The position numbers and the translations under genes were made by a program. The notes below the pieces were generated by a model. That model had not been told where the DNA came from. It ran no database searches and was given only the letters and a program-made list of their open reading frames with translations. From Candidatus Anammoximicrobium sp. (GTDB lineage: Bacteria; Planctomycetota; Planctomycetia; Pirellulales; Pirellulaceae), in the NCBI GenBank assembly GCA_012515235.1, contig JAAYYU010000148.1, positions 62,001-126,000 of the forward strand: DNA of 64,000 nt, read 5' to 3'. The first letter of the stretch is position 1; each line of letters starts with the position of its first letter. Below are positions 1 to 8,728 of the stretch, piece after piece.

Positions 1-3000
1 CCTCGGACCCGGCCGACATCACAGTCTACAACGGCGAAGTCTACTTCACGGCCTTTACTACCGCGATGGGGCGGGAACTGTGGAAACTGGACGCCGCGGG
101 CGTGCCGGTCTTGGTAGCGGATATTCACCCGACGGGTTCGTCCAATCCCGCCGAACTGATCGTATTCAACAACGAGTTGTACTTTACGGCCTACACGCCG
201 GCCTACGGCCGCGAGTTGTGGAAGCTCGACGTGGCTGGAACCACGACGCTGGTGACGGACGTTTTCACCGATGGCTCGTCGGCGCCCAGCGGCCTGACGG
301 TCTTCAACAACGCGCTGTACTTTGCCGCCTTCACGACCGCCAGCGGCCGCGAACTGTGGAAGACGACACCGGGAGGCGTGGCGTCCGAAGTTGCCGACAT
401 CGATCCCTTCGGCTCGTCCGATCCCGCCGACTTGACGGTCTTCAACAACCAGCTGTACTTCAGCGCTTTTGCTCCGGCGACGGGACGCGAACTGTGGAAA
501 GTCGACGCGACCGGCGTGACCGCGAACGTCGCGGACCTCGTTCCCAGCGGCTCGTCGGATCCCGCGGGCCTGACCGAGTTCAACGGCGAGTTGTACTTCA
601 GTGCCGCCACACCGGTGTCGGGTCGGGAAGTCTGGAAGGTCAATTCCTTGGGTTTGGCCAGTCAGGTCACCGACTTGGAGCCAACCGGCTCGTCCGATCC
701 CGCCGGATTCACGGTCTACAACAACCAGCTCTATTTTGCGGCGACGACGGCGGCCAACGGCAATGAACTGTGGAAGCTGGACACGATAGGCAACGTCGCG
801 CTGGTGACCGATCTCAATCCGGCCGGCTCGTCCGCTCCGGCTGGTCTGACCGTGTTCAACAACGAATTGTACTTCGCCGCCGAGGACGCAACCGGCGGCC
901 GCGAACTGTGGAAGCTGAACGCGGTCGGGCAGACGACCCGAGTCGCCGACTTGGAGCCCGCGGGCTCGTCGGCTCCGCAGGAGTTGAGTGTGGCCGGCGG
1001 CGCGCTGTACTTCAGCGCCTTGACGACGGCGGCCGGACGGGAACTCTGGAAGCTTTCCGCGGCGGGCGTGATTTCGAGCGTGGACGATTTGGAGCGGGCC
1101 CGGCGCTTGGCCGGCTCGACGGGGGCTTACGAAATCGACATCCAGCGTCCTTTGAACTCGGAAGGACTGCAGATCGAGCGTTACGCTCGCACCGGAGATG
1201 CGAACCTGTTCCGCGATCAAGGCCAGTTGGTGATCCGCGACAACACCATTTCGGATTCCGCCGGGTACGGGATCGTCGTCCAGGCGGGAGCGCGCGGCTT
1301 GCTGGGCGCGCCCAATCCCGGACCGGTCCGCAATCTGGCGGTGATCAATACGGCCCGTCTGGCGCCGGGAGTAGTGGTGGAGAACAACGTGCTGGCCTTT
1401 AACCAGGCGGGCGGCATCCGCTTCAGCGGCGATGCCGGCGACGTGACGGCGGGCTCGCTGCAACCCGCCTCCGTGCCCTTTGGCCGCATCGTCAACAACA
1501 CCATCTACGGCGCCGACCGCAACGTGTTCGAACTGACTCCGGCGGACATCGTGTTCGTCATCGACACCAGCGGCTCGATGGCCGACGACGTTCAAGCGAT
1601 GCGCCAGCGGATCGGCGATTTCGACACGGCGCTCAAGGCCGCGGGCATCGATCCGCGCTACGGGCTGGTCACGTTCCCCGGCGACAGCCCGACCCCGGTG
1701 CAGATCCAGGACCTCGTGGACTTTGCGGACTTCACCGCGGAGGACAGCCCCTTCAACACCTTTGCGGTGCCGGCGGGCGGCAGCAAGGAATACGGCAGCC
1801 TGGCGTTGCGCGAGGCGATGAACGACGTCGATCCGGAAACCACCTTTACGTTCCGGCCCGGAGCGCAAGTCGTGACGGTGCTGATGACGGACGAAGAGGA
1901 CGACAGCACGGCCGCCGATTTCGACGCGGCGCTGAACGCCTTCCAGACGCATGGAGCCATCTTCTTTGGTCTGGCCCTGAACCCGAACCTGCCGTACGAC
2001 TCCGACTCGGCGACCAACAACACGGCCGTCCGGTATGGCGAGTTGGCGCGGGAAACGGGGGGGCAGTTGTTCGACATTGCGGCCTTTGCGTTGAATCCGC
2101 AGCCGTTTGTCGAGGGCTTCACTGCGGCGATCACCGGCACGCTGGCCGCGGCGGGCACGACGGGGATTGCGGTGGAAAACAACGCCAGCCCGACGCTGCT
2201 GAACAACGTCGTCGTGGCCCTGGAGACGGGCATCCGCATCGATGCCTCGTCCGCTTCGACGGTCGTCGGCGGAACGGTGTATCAAGGCAACGTCACCGCT
2301 TCGACGGGCGTCAACGTCGAGGATTTCGCCTTGCACGTGGGCGACGACATCAAGCTGTTCCGGGACGCCTGGTTGGGCAACTTCTATCCGGCGGCGGGTT
2401 CTCCGATCGTCGATAGTTCCGTCGATGCCTTGGAGGACCGCGCGGCGATGATCCAGGTCAGCGAACCGCTGGGCATCGCAGCCTCTCCCATTCAGACTCC
2501 GGCGTACGACGCCTTCGGCCAGCTGCGGGTCGACGATCCCCAGGTGGCGCCGCCTCCCGGCTTGGGCGAAAACGTCTTCAAGGATCGAGGCGCGATCGAC
2601 CGGGCCGATTTCGCCGGGCCGGGCGCGAAGCTGATCCAACCGCTAGACAACGGCGCGGACGACCAGGACCCCAGCATCTCGTTGGTGAATCTGACTCGGA
2701 CTTCGTTGGACGAGTTCTCCATCCAGTTGGATGACGGTCAGGCGTCGCTGTTCGGCAGCGGCATCGACGACACCTCGGTCCAGGTCAACAGCGTCCGCGT
2801 CATGCAGGACGACCGCGAATTGACGCCCGGTGTCGACTACACTGTGTGGTACGACTCCACTCACGGCATCCTGCACGTCGTTCCCTTGGCCGGCGTCTGG
2901 GATCTGGACAGCAACTATGTGATCCAGTTGCAGAATGAAGACCAGTACGTCATTCGAGCCCGCCGCGGAGACGAAGTGGCGGACGGCGATTCGTTCCGCA

Positions 3001-5228
3001 TTGAAGACGCCTACGGCAACTCGTTCACTTTCGAGTACGACACCGGTTACGTGGTGAGCGTGCCCGAAACGTTCGCCATCCAGGTTCCGCTGACGGGCGG
3101 CGCGCTGGGCGGCGTGCGCGACGGCGACACCGTGACCGTGACCGGGATGGTGGGCGTCAGGCCCGAGACCGCCACGATCGAGTTCGACAACAACAACGTG
3201 GTGGCCAGCGAGGACCATTTCGTGATCACGTTCACCGCGCTGAGCACGCGGGGCGAAATCGCCGACGCCTTGGTCGCGCAGTTAGGAAACCTGGGTCTGG
3301 GCCTCAACCCGGCGAACGTCGGCGACGGCCTGGTGCATCTGGGCGTGGACGGGACGCAAACGGTGACCGTCACGTCCACTGCCTTGACTCTGCAGGGCGT
3401 CGCCGCGGGCGTTCTGGACGGCGAGACATTCACCATCGACGACGGCCTCCAGGCTGTGACGTTCGAGTTGAGCACGGACGGCCGCGCGGGGACGGGACTG
3501 GTGCCGGTGCCGTTTGCCATGACGCAGACCAACGTGCAAATCGCCGCGGCGATCGCGGCGGCCGTCAATAGCCAGTCGCTGGGCCTGACGGCCAAGTCGC
3601 TGGGCGACGGTCGCGTTCAGCTGGGCGGCGATGTCCGCCATCAGGTCGATGTGTCCCTGTCGCATCTGACGCTCTCCGGCCAGCCTGGCGTGCGGTTGCC
3701 GTTCGGCATCCGGATTCCGACCGAGGCGGGCAGTTTCAAGGATCTGATTCAGGACGGCGAGACGTTTGTCATCAGCAACAACGCCGGCACCGCCGTGACG
3801 TTTGAACTGGACGACAACAACACTACGGTTGGCGGCAACCTTGCGATCCCGTTTACCGCCGCGACGACGACGCAGCAACTGGCCGACACGTTGGTGCTCC
3901 GCATCCGCGACGCGGGACTGGGACTGTATCCGTACAACGCGGGGAACGGCATCGTGGTCCTGGGCGGCGAGGGTTACTCGCTGGACCTGTCCAACACCCA
4001 GCTGTTCCAGGTCGGCATCTCCGGACTGCCTGGGGCCTTGTCGATCCCGGTGACGCCGGATGATTCGTTCACGGAAATGCAGGTTGCTGTCGCAACGGCC
4101 GACGCGATCAACGCCGTCGGACTGCCCGGGATCACCGCCGTGCCCGACCCCGAAACGTACGACGTCGCCGTGACGGGCGCGGAGACGTTGTCCGGCACGG
4201 CCGTGGAATTCTTCGGCAGCGTCAAGGACTTGGCCGGCAATTCCATCGTCGGAAACCAGGCAAACGGCGAGACGCGGTTCACGGTCTACCTTGGCGTGGG
4301 GATGGACTACGGCGACGCTCCAAAGCCGTATCCGACGCTCCGCGAAGACGACGGCGCAAGGCACGTGGTCCTCAACGGCTTCTCGCTGGGCGCCACGGTG
4401 GACATCGACGCCGATGGCCAGCCTTCGCCCGGCGCTGACGGCGATGACAACGATGCCAGCGACGACGAAGACGGCGTGGTGTTCGATCCGGCAACGCCGC
4501 TGGTCCCCAACCGCAAGTTTACCGTGACGGTGTCCACCAGCGGGATCATGAATGACGTGGTGCCCTTCGGCGTGCTCGACGCCTGGATCGATTACAATCG
4601 CGATGGCGACTGGCTGGATACGGGCGAGCGGATCTTGACAAACGTGATCCTCAATGAAGCCGCTTTGGACGTCAACGGGGCGATCACGTTCCGCGATCTG
4701 ACGGTTCCCAGTTGGGCGGTGCCGGGCGAGACGTTCGCCCGATTCCGCCTGAGCACCGCAGGCGGTCTGTCGTCGGTGGGCGAAGCCAGCGAGGGCGAAG
4801 TCGAGGACTACAGGGTTGTGATCTCCGTCAATCCCTGGCAGAATTCGCCGAATCGGTTCGACGTCAACAATAGCGGCGCCGTCTCGCCGGTCGACGTGTT
4901 GCTGCTGATCAACTACCTGAATAACGCCCCGGTCAATCCGTTGCCGTTGCCCAAGCCGGCAGGTTTGCCGTTCTACGACGTGAATGGGGACGGGAATGCC
5001 ACGGCCCTGGACGTGTTGCAGGTCATCGGTGAGATCAACCGGCTGAACAGTCTGGCCGGCAGCGAAGGCGAGGCGGACAGCCGGCGGGGGTCGGAGTCTT
5101 CCGCGGGCGGGCATTTGGAGGACGTGCTGCGGGGCGAAGAGGATTGGCTGGACATGGTTGCCGACGTGGACCACTCGCTGGGGAGCCGGTCGGCCGTCGA
5201 TGCCGTCTTCACAGGGTTGGGGGCCTAA
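1..5228 (+). CDS. Giant secreted ELWK-repeat / beta-helix / VWA / dockerin protein (5' partial)
   Basis: The frame is open to the left edge (codons in phase from base 3), so the first ATG at 66 lies inside a repeat and is not the true start. In order: eight GRELWK-type repeats to about 1100; a beta-helix-like region with VVENNVLAFN and IVNNTIYG; a von Willebrand A domain at about 1545-2150 with the MIDAS motif DTSGS; more beta-helix-like sequence (ENNASPTLLNN); four diverged repeats built on DGxTFxI at about 2980-4130; a GEVEDY-type domain ending near 4815; and two dockerin type I repeats at about 4834-5045 (DVNNSGAVSPVD and DVNGDGNATALD, calcium-binding). No catalytic site is recognised. Known planctomycete proteins of this kind are exported and cell-surface or extracellular. 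The VWA domain interrupts beta-helix-like sequence. The role is probably adhesive or scaffolding; this is inferred from domains only. Confidence 0.85.
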   Translation, partial: SDPADITVYNGEVYFTAFTTAMGRELWKLDAAGVPVLVADIHPTGSSNPAELIVFNNELYFTAYTPAYGRELWKLDVAGTTTLVTDVFTDGSSAPSGLTVFNNALYFAAFTTASGRELWKTTPGGVASEVADIDPFGSSDPADLTVFNNQLYFSAFAPATGRELWKVDATGVTANVADLVPSGSSDPAGLTEFNGELYFSAATPVSGREVWKVNSLGLASQVTDLEPTGSSDPAGFTVYNNQLYFAATTAANGNELWKLDTIGNVALVTDLNPAGSSAPAGLTVFNNELYFAAEDATGGRELWKLNAVGQTTRVADLEPAGSSAPQELSVAGGALYFSALTTAAGRELWKLSAAGVISSVDDLERARRLAGSTGAYEIDIQRPLNSEGLQIERYARTGDANLFRDQGQLVIRDNTISDSAGYGIVVQAGARGLLGAPNPGPVRNLAVINTARLAPGVVVENNVLAFNQAGGIRFSGDAGDVTAGSLQPASVPFGRIVNNTIYGADRNVFELTPADIVFVIDTSGSMADDVQAMRQRIGDFDTALKAAGIDPRYGLVTFPGDSPTPVQIQDLVDFADFTAEDSPFNTFAVPAGGSKEYGSLALREAMNDVDPETTFTFRPGAQVVTVLMTDEEDDSTAADFDAALNAFQTHGAIFFGLALNPNLPYDSDSATNNTAVRYGELARETGGQLFDIAAFALNPQPFVEGFTAAITGTLAAAGTTGIAVENNASPTLLNNVVVALETGIRIDASSASTVVGGTVYQGNVTASTGVNVEDFALHVGDDIKLFRDAWLGNFYPAAGSPIVDSSVDALEDRAAMIQVSEPLGIAASPIQTPAYDAFGQLRVDDPQVAPPPGLGENVFKDRGAIDRADFAGPGAKLIQPLDNGADDQDPSISLVNLTRTSLDEFSIQLDDGQASLFGSGIDDTSVQVNSVRVMQDDRELTPGVDYTVWYDSTHGILHVVPLAGVWDLDSNYVIQLQNEDQYVIRARRGDEVADGDSFRIEDAYGNSFTFEYDTGYVVSVPETFAIQVPLTGGALGGVRDGDTVTVTGMVGVRPETATIEFDNNNVVASEDHFVITFTALSTRGEIADALVAQLGNLGLGLNPANVGDGLVHLGVDGTQTVTVTSTALTLQGVAAGVLDGETFTIDDGLQAVTFELSTDGRAGTGLVPVPFAMTQTNVQIAAAIAAAVNSQSLGLTAKSLGDGRVQLGGDVRHQVDVSLSHLTLSGQPGVRLPFGIRIPTEAGSFKDLIQDGETFVISNNAGTAVTFELDDNNTTVGGNLAIPFTAATTTQQLADTLVLRIRDAGLGLYPYNAGNGIVVLGGEGYSLDLSNTQLFQVGISGLPGALSIPVTPDDSFTEMQVAVATADAINAVGLPGITAVPDPETYDVAVTGAETLSGTAVEFFGSVKDLAGNSIVGNQANGETRFTVYLGVGMDYGDAPKPYPTLREDDGARHVVLNGFSLGATVDIDADGQPSPGADGDDNDASDDEDGVVFDPATPLVPNRKFTVTVSTSGIMNDVVPFGVLDAWIDYNRDGDWLDTGERILTNVILNEAALDVNGAITFRDLTVPSWAVPGETFARFRLSTAGGLSSVGEASEGEVEDYRVVISVNPWQNSPNRFDVNNSGAVSPVDVLLLINYLNNAPVNPLPLPKPAGLPFYDVNGDGNATALDVLQVIGEINRLNSLAGSEGEADSRRGSESSAGGHLEDVLRGEEDWLDMVADVDHSLGSRSAVDAVFTGLGA
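3..1100 (+). repeat. Tandem ELWK coding repeats, about 46 residues each
   Basis: Eight units of about 138 nt encode G(R/N)E(L/V)WK, then a variable strand, then V(A/T)D(L/I) with a GSS motif, then (F/Y)NN.LYF. A ninth partial unit lies left of base 66. The regular aromatic spacing suggests a repeated beta-sheet structure such as a propeller. The array ends at DDLER, where the sequence switches to the beta-helix-like region. Confidence 0.85.
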
Positions 5229-5305
5229 ACCGTCTGGAACGGGAACTTATCCCAACGGTCGCCTTCCAAGGAAGAGCCGCAGCGGATCGGATTCTCACTC
5301 TGGCG

Positions 5306-5329
5306 ACCGGTGGGCGTGAGCCCACCGGT
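5306..5329. terminator. 10-bp hairpin downstream of the giant secreted protein
   Basis: ACCGGTGGGC (5306-5315) and GCCCACCGGT (5320-5329) are perfect inverted arms around a 4-nt loop, 78 nt after the stop codon. There is no T tract, so this may be a Rho-independent terminator of weak type or a dispersed hairpin repeat. A partial echo (accggtgggctgatgtccaccg) follows near 5369. Confidence 0.45.
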
Positions 5330-5493
5330 GTGCTGTCGCGTTTGCCTGCGACCGTCCCGAAGAAACCGGTGGGCTGATGTCCACCGTTCGCCACGGCACA
5401 GGGCGCTTTCGCGCACGTGTGACGCTCGAACGCATCCCCTGCCGGAAGAACCGTTACGACCGGAGTCGTCGAAAAAACACGGGGGCGCGTGCC

Positions 5494-5521
5494 TGAACAG
5501 GTCGGCAAAGTCAGATAAAAT
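5494..5521 (+). promoter_or_regulatory. Possible sigma70-type promoter of the metalloprotease gene
   Basis: TGAACA (5494-5499) and TAAAAT (5516-5521) are separated by 16 nt and end 39 nt before the ATG at 5561. The -10 matches consensus at 5 of 6 positions and the -35 at 4 of 6. The rest of the 5229-5560 gap holds only the hairpin repeats noted upstream. Confidence 0.3.
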
Positions 5522-5560
5522 AGGAAAAGCCTCTGAGGTTGCCCTTCTTACAGGATCGTC

Positions 5561-8215
5561 ATGAAACGCGGGACAGGAAATCTGGTCTCCCGGCTGCGGA
5601 CACGAAGAACGCGAGGTGCGCCCCGCGCGGGGCGAGGGTCCGCGCGCGGGCTGAGGTACGAGTTCCTCGAGGACCGGCGTCTGCTTTCGGGCGTTCCCTT
5701 CGGCGCCTTTCCCGACGATACGGCCGAGTACATGCTGGGCGATGTGTTGGTGAGCGTGGTGCTGATGGAGTCGAACACGAACCTCAGCGCGGTCAACGAG
5801 AACACCGAAACCTGGACGCCGGCTCACATCACGGCGACCAAACAGAAGGTCCAGCAGGGCGTCCAGTGGTGGGAGGAAACGCTCGCCGCACAGTTTCCCG
5901 GTTCGGCGGCGACGCTCGAGTTCCAATTCGATTTCACCTATGCGGATCAACCGGTCCTGACGCGCTACGAACCGATCAGCCAGACCTCGGACGCCTTCCA
6001 ATACTGGATCTACGACTTTCTGAATCAGGTCGGCCACAATCAGCGTGGCAACTTTTCGGACGACATTCGCAGTTTCAATCATGCCCAACGCCTGGCCTAC
6101 GGGACGGATTGGGCATTCACCGTGTTCGTGGTCAACGACGCCAACGACGACGACGGGATGTTCAAATCCGGCGGGGCATTCCCGCGTGCGTTCTCGTACG
6201 CGGGCGGCCAGTTTATGATCTCGCCGGCGGGGCGTCCGGCCAGCACGTTCGCTCACGAAACGGGACACATGTTCTGGGCGCGGGATGAGTATTACCGCGG
6301 TGGAAACTACGCCGATCGCCGCGGCTATTACAACGCGCAGAACGTCAATGCGTGGGACAACCCCACGCCCGGTTTCGTGCAAGCCGAGAGCATCATGGCC
6401 ACGGGATCGCTCCTGGATCTGGCGTACCTGGACCGGACAAGTTCCCATTCCTCGCTGGAAATGATCGGCTGGCGCGACTCGGACAACGACGGGATCTTCG
6501 ACGTCTTGGATGTGCCGCACACGCTCAGTGGAACAGGGTTTGTGGACCCCGCCTCGGGCCAGTATCGATTCCTTGGCGAATCGTCGGTCCAGGCCCTGTT
6601 CAATTTCAATTCCTCCGGGCTGCAGAACGACATCACGTTGAACACGATCAGTCGCGCCGAGTTTCGCGTGGACAGCGGCCCGTGGGAATCCGCGGCCGCG
6701 TTTGACGCGCCCGCGGTCGATCTGGATTTGAGCTTTGCCGTGCCGGCGACGGGCGCCCACACCGTGGAAATCCGCACCGTCGATGCCGTCTCGGGCGTGG
6801 TTTCGACGCTCTTTCAGGGCAACACAGAACGGCCGTCGTCCGCCCTTCGCCAGGGCCTGAACGGATTCGTCTGGCACGACGCCGACGACGACGGCCAGGT
6901 GGAGAATGAGGAGACTCGACTCCCTGGCTGGACCGTTCGGCTGGTCGATGCCGATGGTTTGCCGTTGAATCTGGTGCAGACGCTCGACCCGGACGGATAC
7001 GCTTCCGGCACGGTGCTGAACAGCGTCTTGCCGGGCGTTGAATTGACGCTCGAGGGCGATCCGTTTGGCAAGGTGCTGGCCGTTGCCGCAGGCAGCGGGA
7101 AGGCGTTTGGCAGCCGCAGCGTCAGCACGACGAGTTCAACGTGGACACCCGACGGCTTGGCCTTGCGCATCGACTTCACCGCGCCTGTGACGTCTGTCCG
7201 GTTGGACGCCATCGGCACGTGGACCGGCGATCGGGCCCGACTGGAGGCCTTTGACTCCAGCGGGACTCTGCTCGGACGCTACACGACGGACGAGTTGGCT
7301 GAAGATCAGACGGAGACGATGCAGGTGCAGCGTCCGGTCGCCGACATTGCCTACGTGGTGGGTTGTGCGCACGCAGGCTTTGGCGTGCGCCTGGATCGGC
7401 TCCAGTTCGGCCCGGAAACGTCCGTCCAGACGGACGCTCAAGGCGCCTACGCGATCACCAGCCTTCCGGCGGGCGCCTATTTCGTGGAAGCGGTCACGCC
7501 GTCCGGCAGCGTGATCGCGGAATCTCGCCGACAGGTCGTTCTGGCGGAAGGCGAGGCGCTGGGGCAGGTGGACCTCGTCGCCCAGGCGGGCGTGACCTCC
7601 TGGCAGAATCCCGTGCGGGCGACCGATGTCACCGGGGACGGGCATGTGACGCCTTTGGATGCCTTGACCGTCATCAACTTCGTCAACGCCCATGCCGGCA
7701 ATTTGCAGGTCCCGTTGTCTGACGTTCCGCCTCCCTACTACGATGTGGACGGAAACGGCTTCGTGACGGCCGCGGATGTGTTGTTCGTGATCAACGAGTT
7801 GAATGCCTCATCGTCGGGCTTGGAGTCGGGCGAGGCCTTGCCGGGCGGTGGTTTGGCAAGCGGCGATTCGTCGGACAGTGCGGAGGGCGAGGGCGAGACG
7901 CCGCACGATTCGGTTGCCGCGGCGCCTGCGATCTGGATGACACCGCCAGCGTCGGACCCGCCGGTCGATCCGGCCGTGGCGATCGCTTCCCGGCCCGGAC
8001 GCTCGACGGCGACTCACGGACGGCCGTTCGTCTACTCCGCCCGCACCGCCGCAAGCGTCCGCACATCGCCCGTCGAGTTGCGGCATCGAGGCTCCTCGGA
8101 AACGGGTTTGACGCCACTCGATTCGGCCGTCGATTGGCCGGCGTTGGAAGCCATTCTCGACGATCTTGCCGGCGGCGTTGCCGGAGCCTTGGCGGGCGAC
8201 CTCCTGGCCGGGTAA
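5561..8215 (+). CDS. Secreted metzincin-like metalloprotease with dockerin C-terminus
   Basis: 884 residues. An arginine-rich N-terminus is followed by FLEDRRLLS (residues about 32-40), a LEPR-XLL-type signal found on large exported planctomycete proteins. The catalytic motif HETGHMFWARD (residues about 232-242) fits HExxHxxxxxD, with Asp as a possible third zinc ligand, and ESIMATG about 40 residues later is a plausible Met-turn. A Ca-binding-looking segment (DSDNDGIFD), an SdrD/Cna-like region (GFVWHDADDDGQVENEE) and an Ig/Cna-like repeat follow. Two dockerin repeats (DVTGDGHVTPLD, DVDGNGFVTAAD) lie near residues 685-745, then a low-complexity acidic and Pro/Ala-rich tail. Start chosen at ATG with AGGA 6 nt upstream. 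It probably cleaves extracellular protein. The dockerin is shared with the preceding gene, suggesting a common anchoring route. Confidence 0.85.
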   Translation: MKRGTGNLVSRLRTRRTRGAPRAGRGSARGLRYEFLEDRRLLSGVPFGAFPDDTAEYMLGDVLVSVVLMESNTNLSAVNENTETWTPAHITATKQKVQQGVQWWEETLAAQFPGSAATLEFQFDFTYADQPVLTRYEPISQTSDAFQYWIYDFLNQVGHNQRGNFSDDIRSFNHAQRLAYGTDWAFTVFVVNDANDDDGMFKSGGAFPRAFSYAGGQFMISPAGRPASTFAHETGHMFWARDEYYRGGNYADRRGYYNAQNVNAWDNPTPGFVQAESIMATGSLLDLAYLDRTSSHSSLEMIGWRDSDNDGIFDVLDVPHTLSGTGFVDPASGQYRFLGESSVQALFNFNSSGLQNDITLNTISRAEFRVDSGPWESAAAFDAPAVDLDLSFAVPATGAHTVEIRTVDAVSGVVSTLFQGNTERPSSALRQGLNGFVWHDADDDGQVENEETRLPGWTVRLVDADGLPLNLVQTLDPDGYASGTVLNSVLPGVELTLEGDPFGKVLAVAAGSGKAFGSRSVSTTSSTWTPDGLALRIDFTAPVTSVRLDAIGTWTGDRARLEAFDSSGTLLGRYTTDELAEDQTETMQVQRPVADIAYVVGCAHAGFGVRLDRLQFGPETSVQTDAQGAYAITSLPAGAYFVEAVTPSGSVIAESRRQVVLAEGEALGQVDLVAQAGVTSWQNPVRATDVTGDGHVTPLDALTVINFVNAHAGNLQVPLSDVPPPYYDVDGNGFVTAADVLFVINELNASSSGLESGEALPGGGLASGDSSDSAEGEGETPHDSVAAAPAIWMTPPASDPPVDPAVAIASRPGRSTATHGRPFVYSARTAASVRTSPVELRHRGSSETGLTPLDSAVDWPALEAILDDLAGGVAGALAGDLLAG

Positions 8216-8291
8216 GAAGTCGAGCGGTGTTCACGACCAGAAATGCTCCCGTTGGAAACCGCGGCGGCGACGTGGCAGCCGGCGGATTGCC

Positions 8292-8654
8292 TTACGTACC
8301 GTGGCCGCTGCGAACGCTGGGCAGGTCGAGCTTCTCGCCCGCCAGCAGCTGCAGTGCGGCGGCGTAGTCGCCGTGAAGCAGCCGGGCGACGGCCAGCAGT
8401 CGCGTGGCGTCGTCGTCAGGCGTCAGGGCGTGCAGTTCGGTCGCCGCCGACAGCGCCGCGTCCAGTCGGTCGGCGCGGAGGTGGGCCAGGCAGCGCGTCC
8501 GCAGCTGACTGCGACGGCGGTGCGCGGCGACGGTCAGCGACAAGTCGCACTTGCAGCGGCGGCAGACGTCGGACCAGTCCTGCCGGGCCCCGCAGGTCGG
8601 GCAGCGGAATTGGCCGGGGGCGGGTTCGGGTGCGGGGGGCGGTTCGTGGTCCAT
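8292..8654 (-). CDS. Small zinc-ribbon protein at the end of the chaperone operon
   Basis: 120 residues. After a proline-rich start come CPTC and CRRCKC (residues about 18-36), a four-cysteine zinc-ribbon pattern, then a helical region with leucine/alanine-rich pairs resembling one or two TPR-like repeats (AALSAATELHALTPDD, AVARLLHGDYAAALQLL). It lies 74 nt downstream of dnaK on the same strand and is probably cotranscribed. No known family recognised. A client- or nucleotide-binding accessory to the Hsp70 is possible, from context only. No clear ribosome-binding site precedes the ATG. Confidence 0.7.
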   Translation of the reverse strand: MDHEPPPAPEPAPGQFRCPTCGARQDWSDVCRRCKCDLSLTVAAHRRRSQLRTRCLAHLRADRLDAALSAATELHALTPDDDATRLLAVARLLHGDYAAALQLLAGEKLDLPSVRSGHGT

Positions 8655-8728
8655 GAGTGCTGTTTTTCGCGAGCGGTGCGTGACGCCGCGCTTCCCGTTG
8701 GGTCGCGGTTAAACGAACGGGGGCCGCG

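Noticed and set aside
1-1100. Possible CRISPR or DNA satellite because of regular 138-nt periodicity
   Set aside because: The repeat is a coding repeat (ELWK units) in an open frame, with no direct identical repeats and spacers.
3282-5174. 630-codon minus-strand frame opposite the giant secreted protein
   Set aside because: Shadow of repeats and dockerin coding sequence; low-complexity Arg/His-rich translation.
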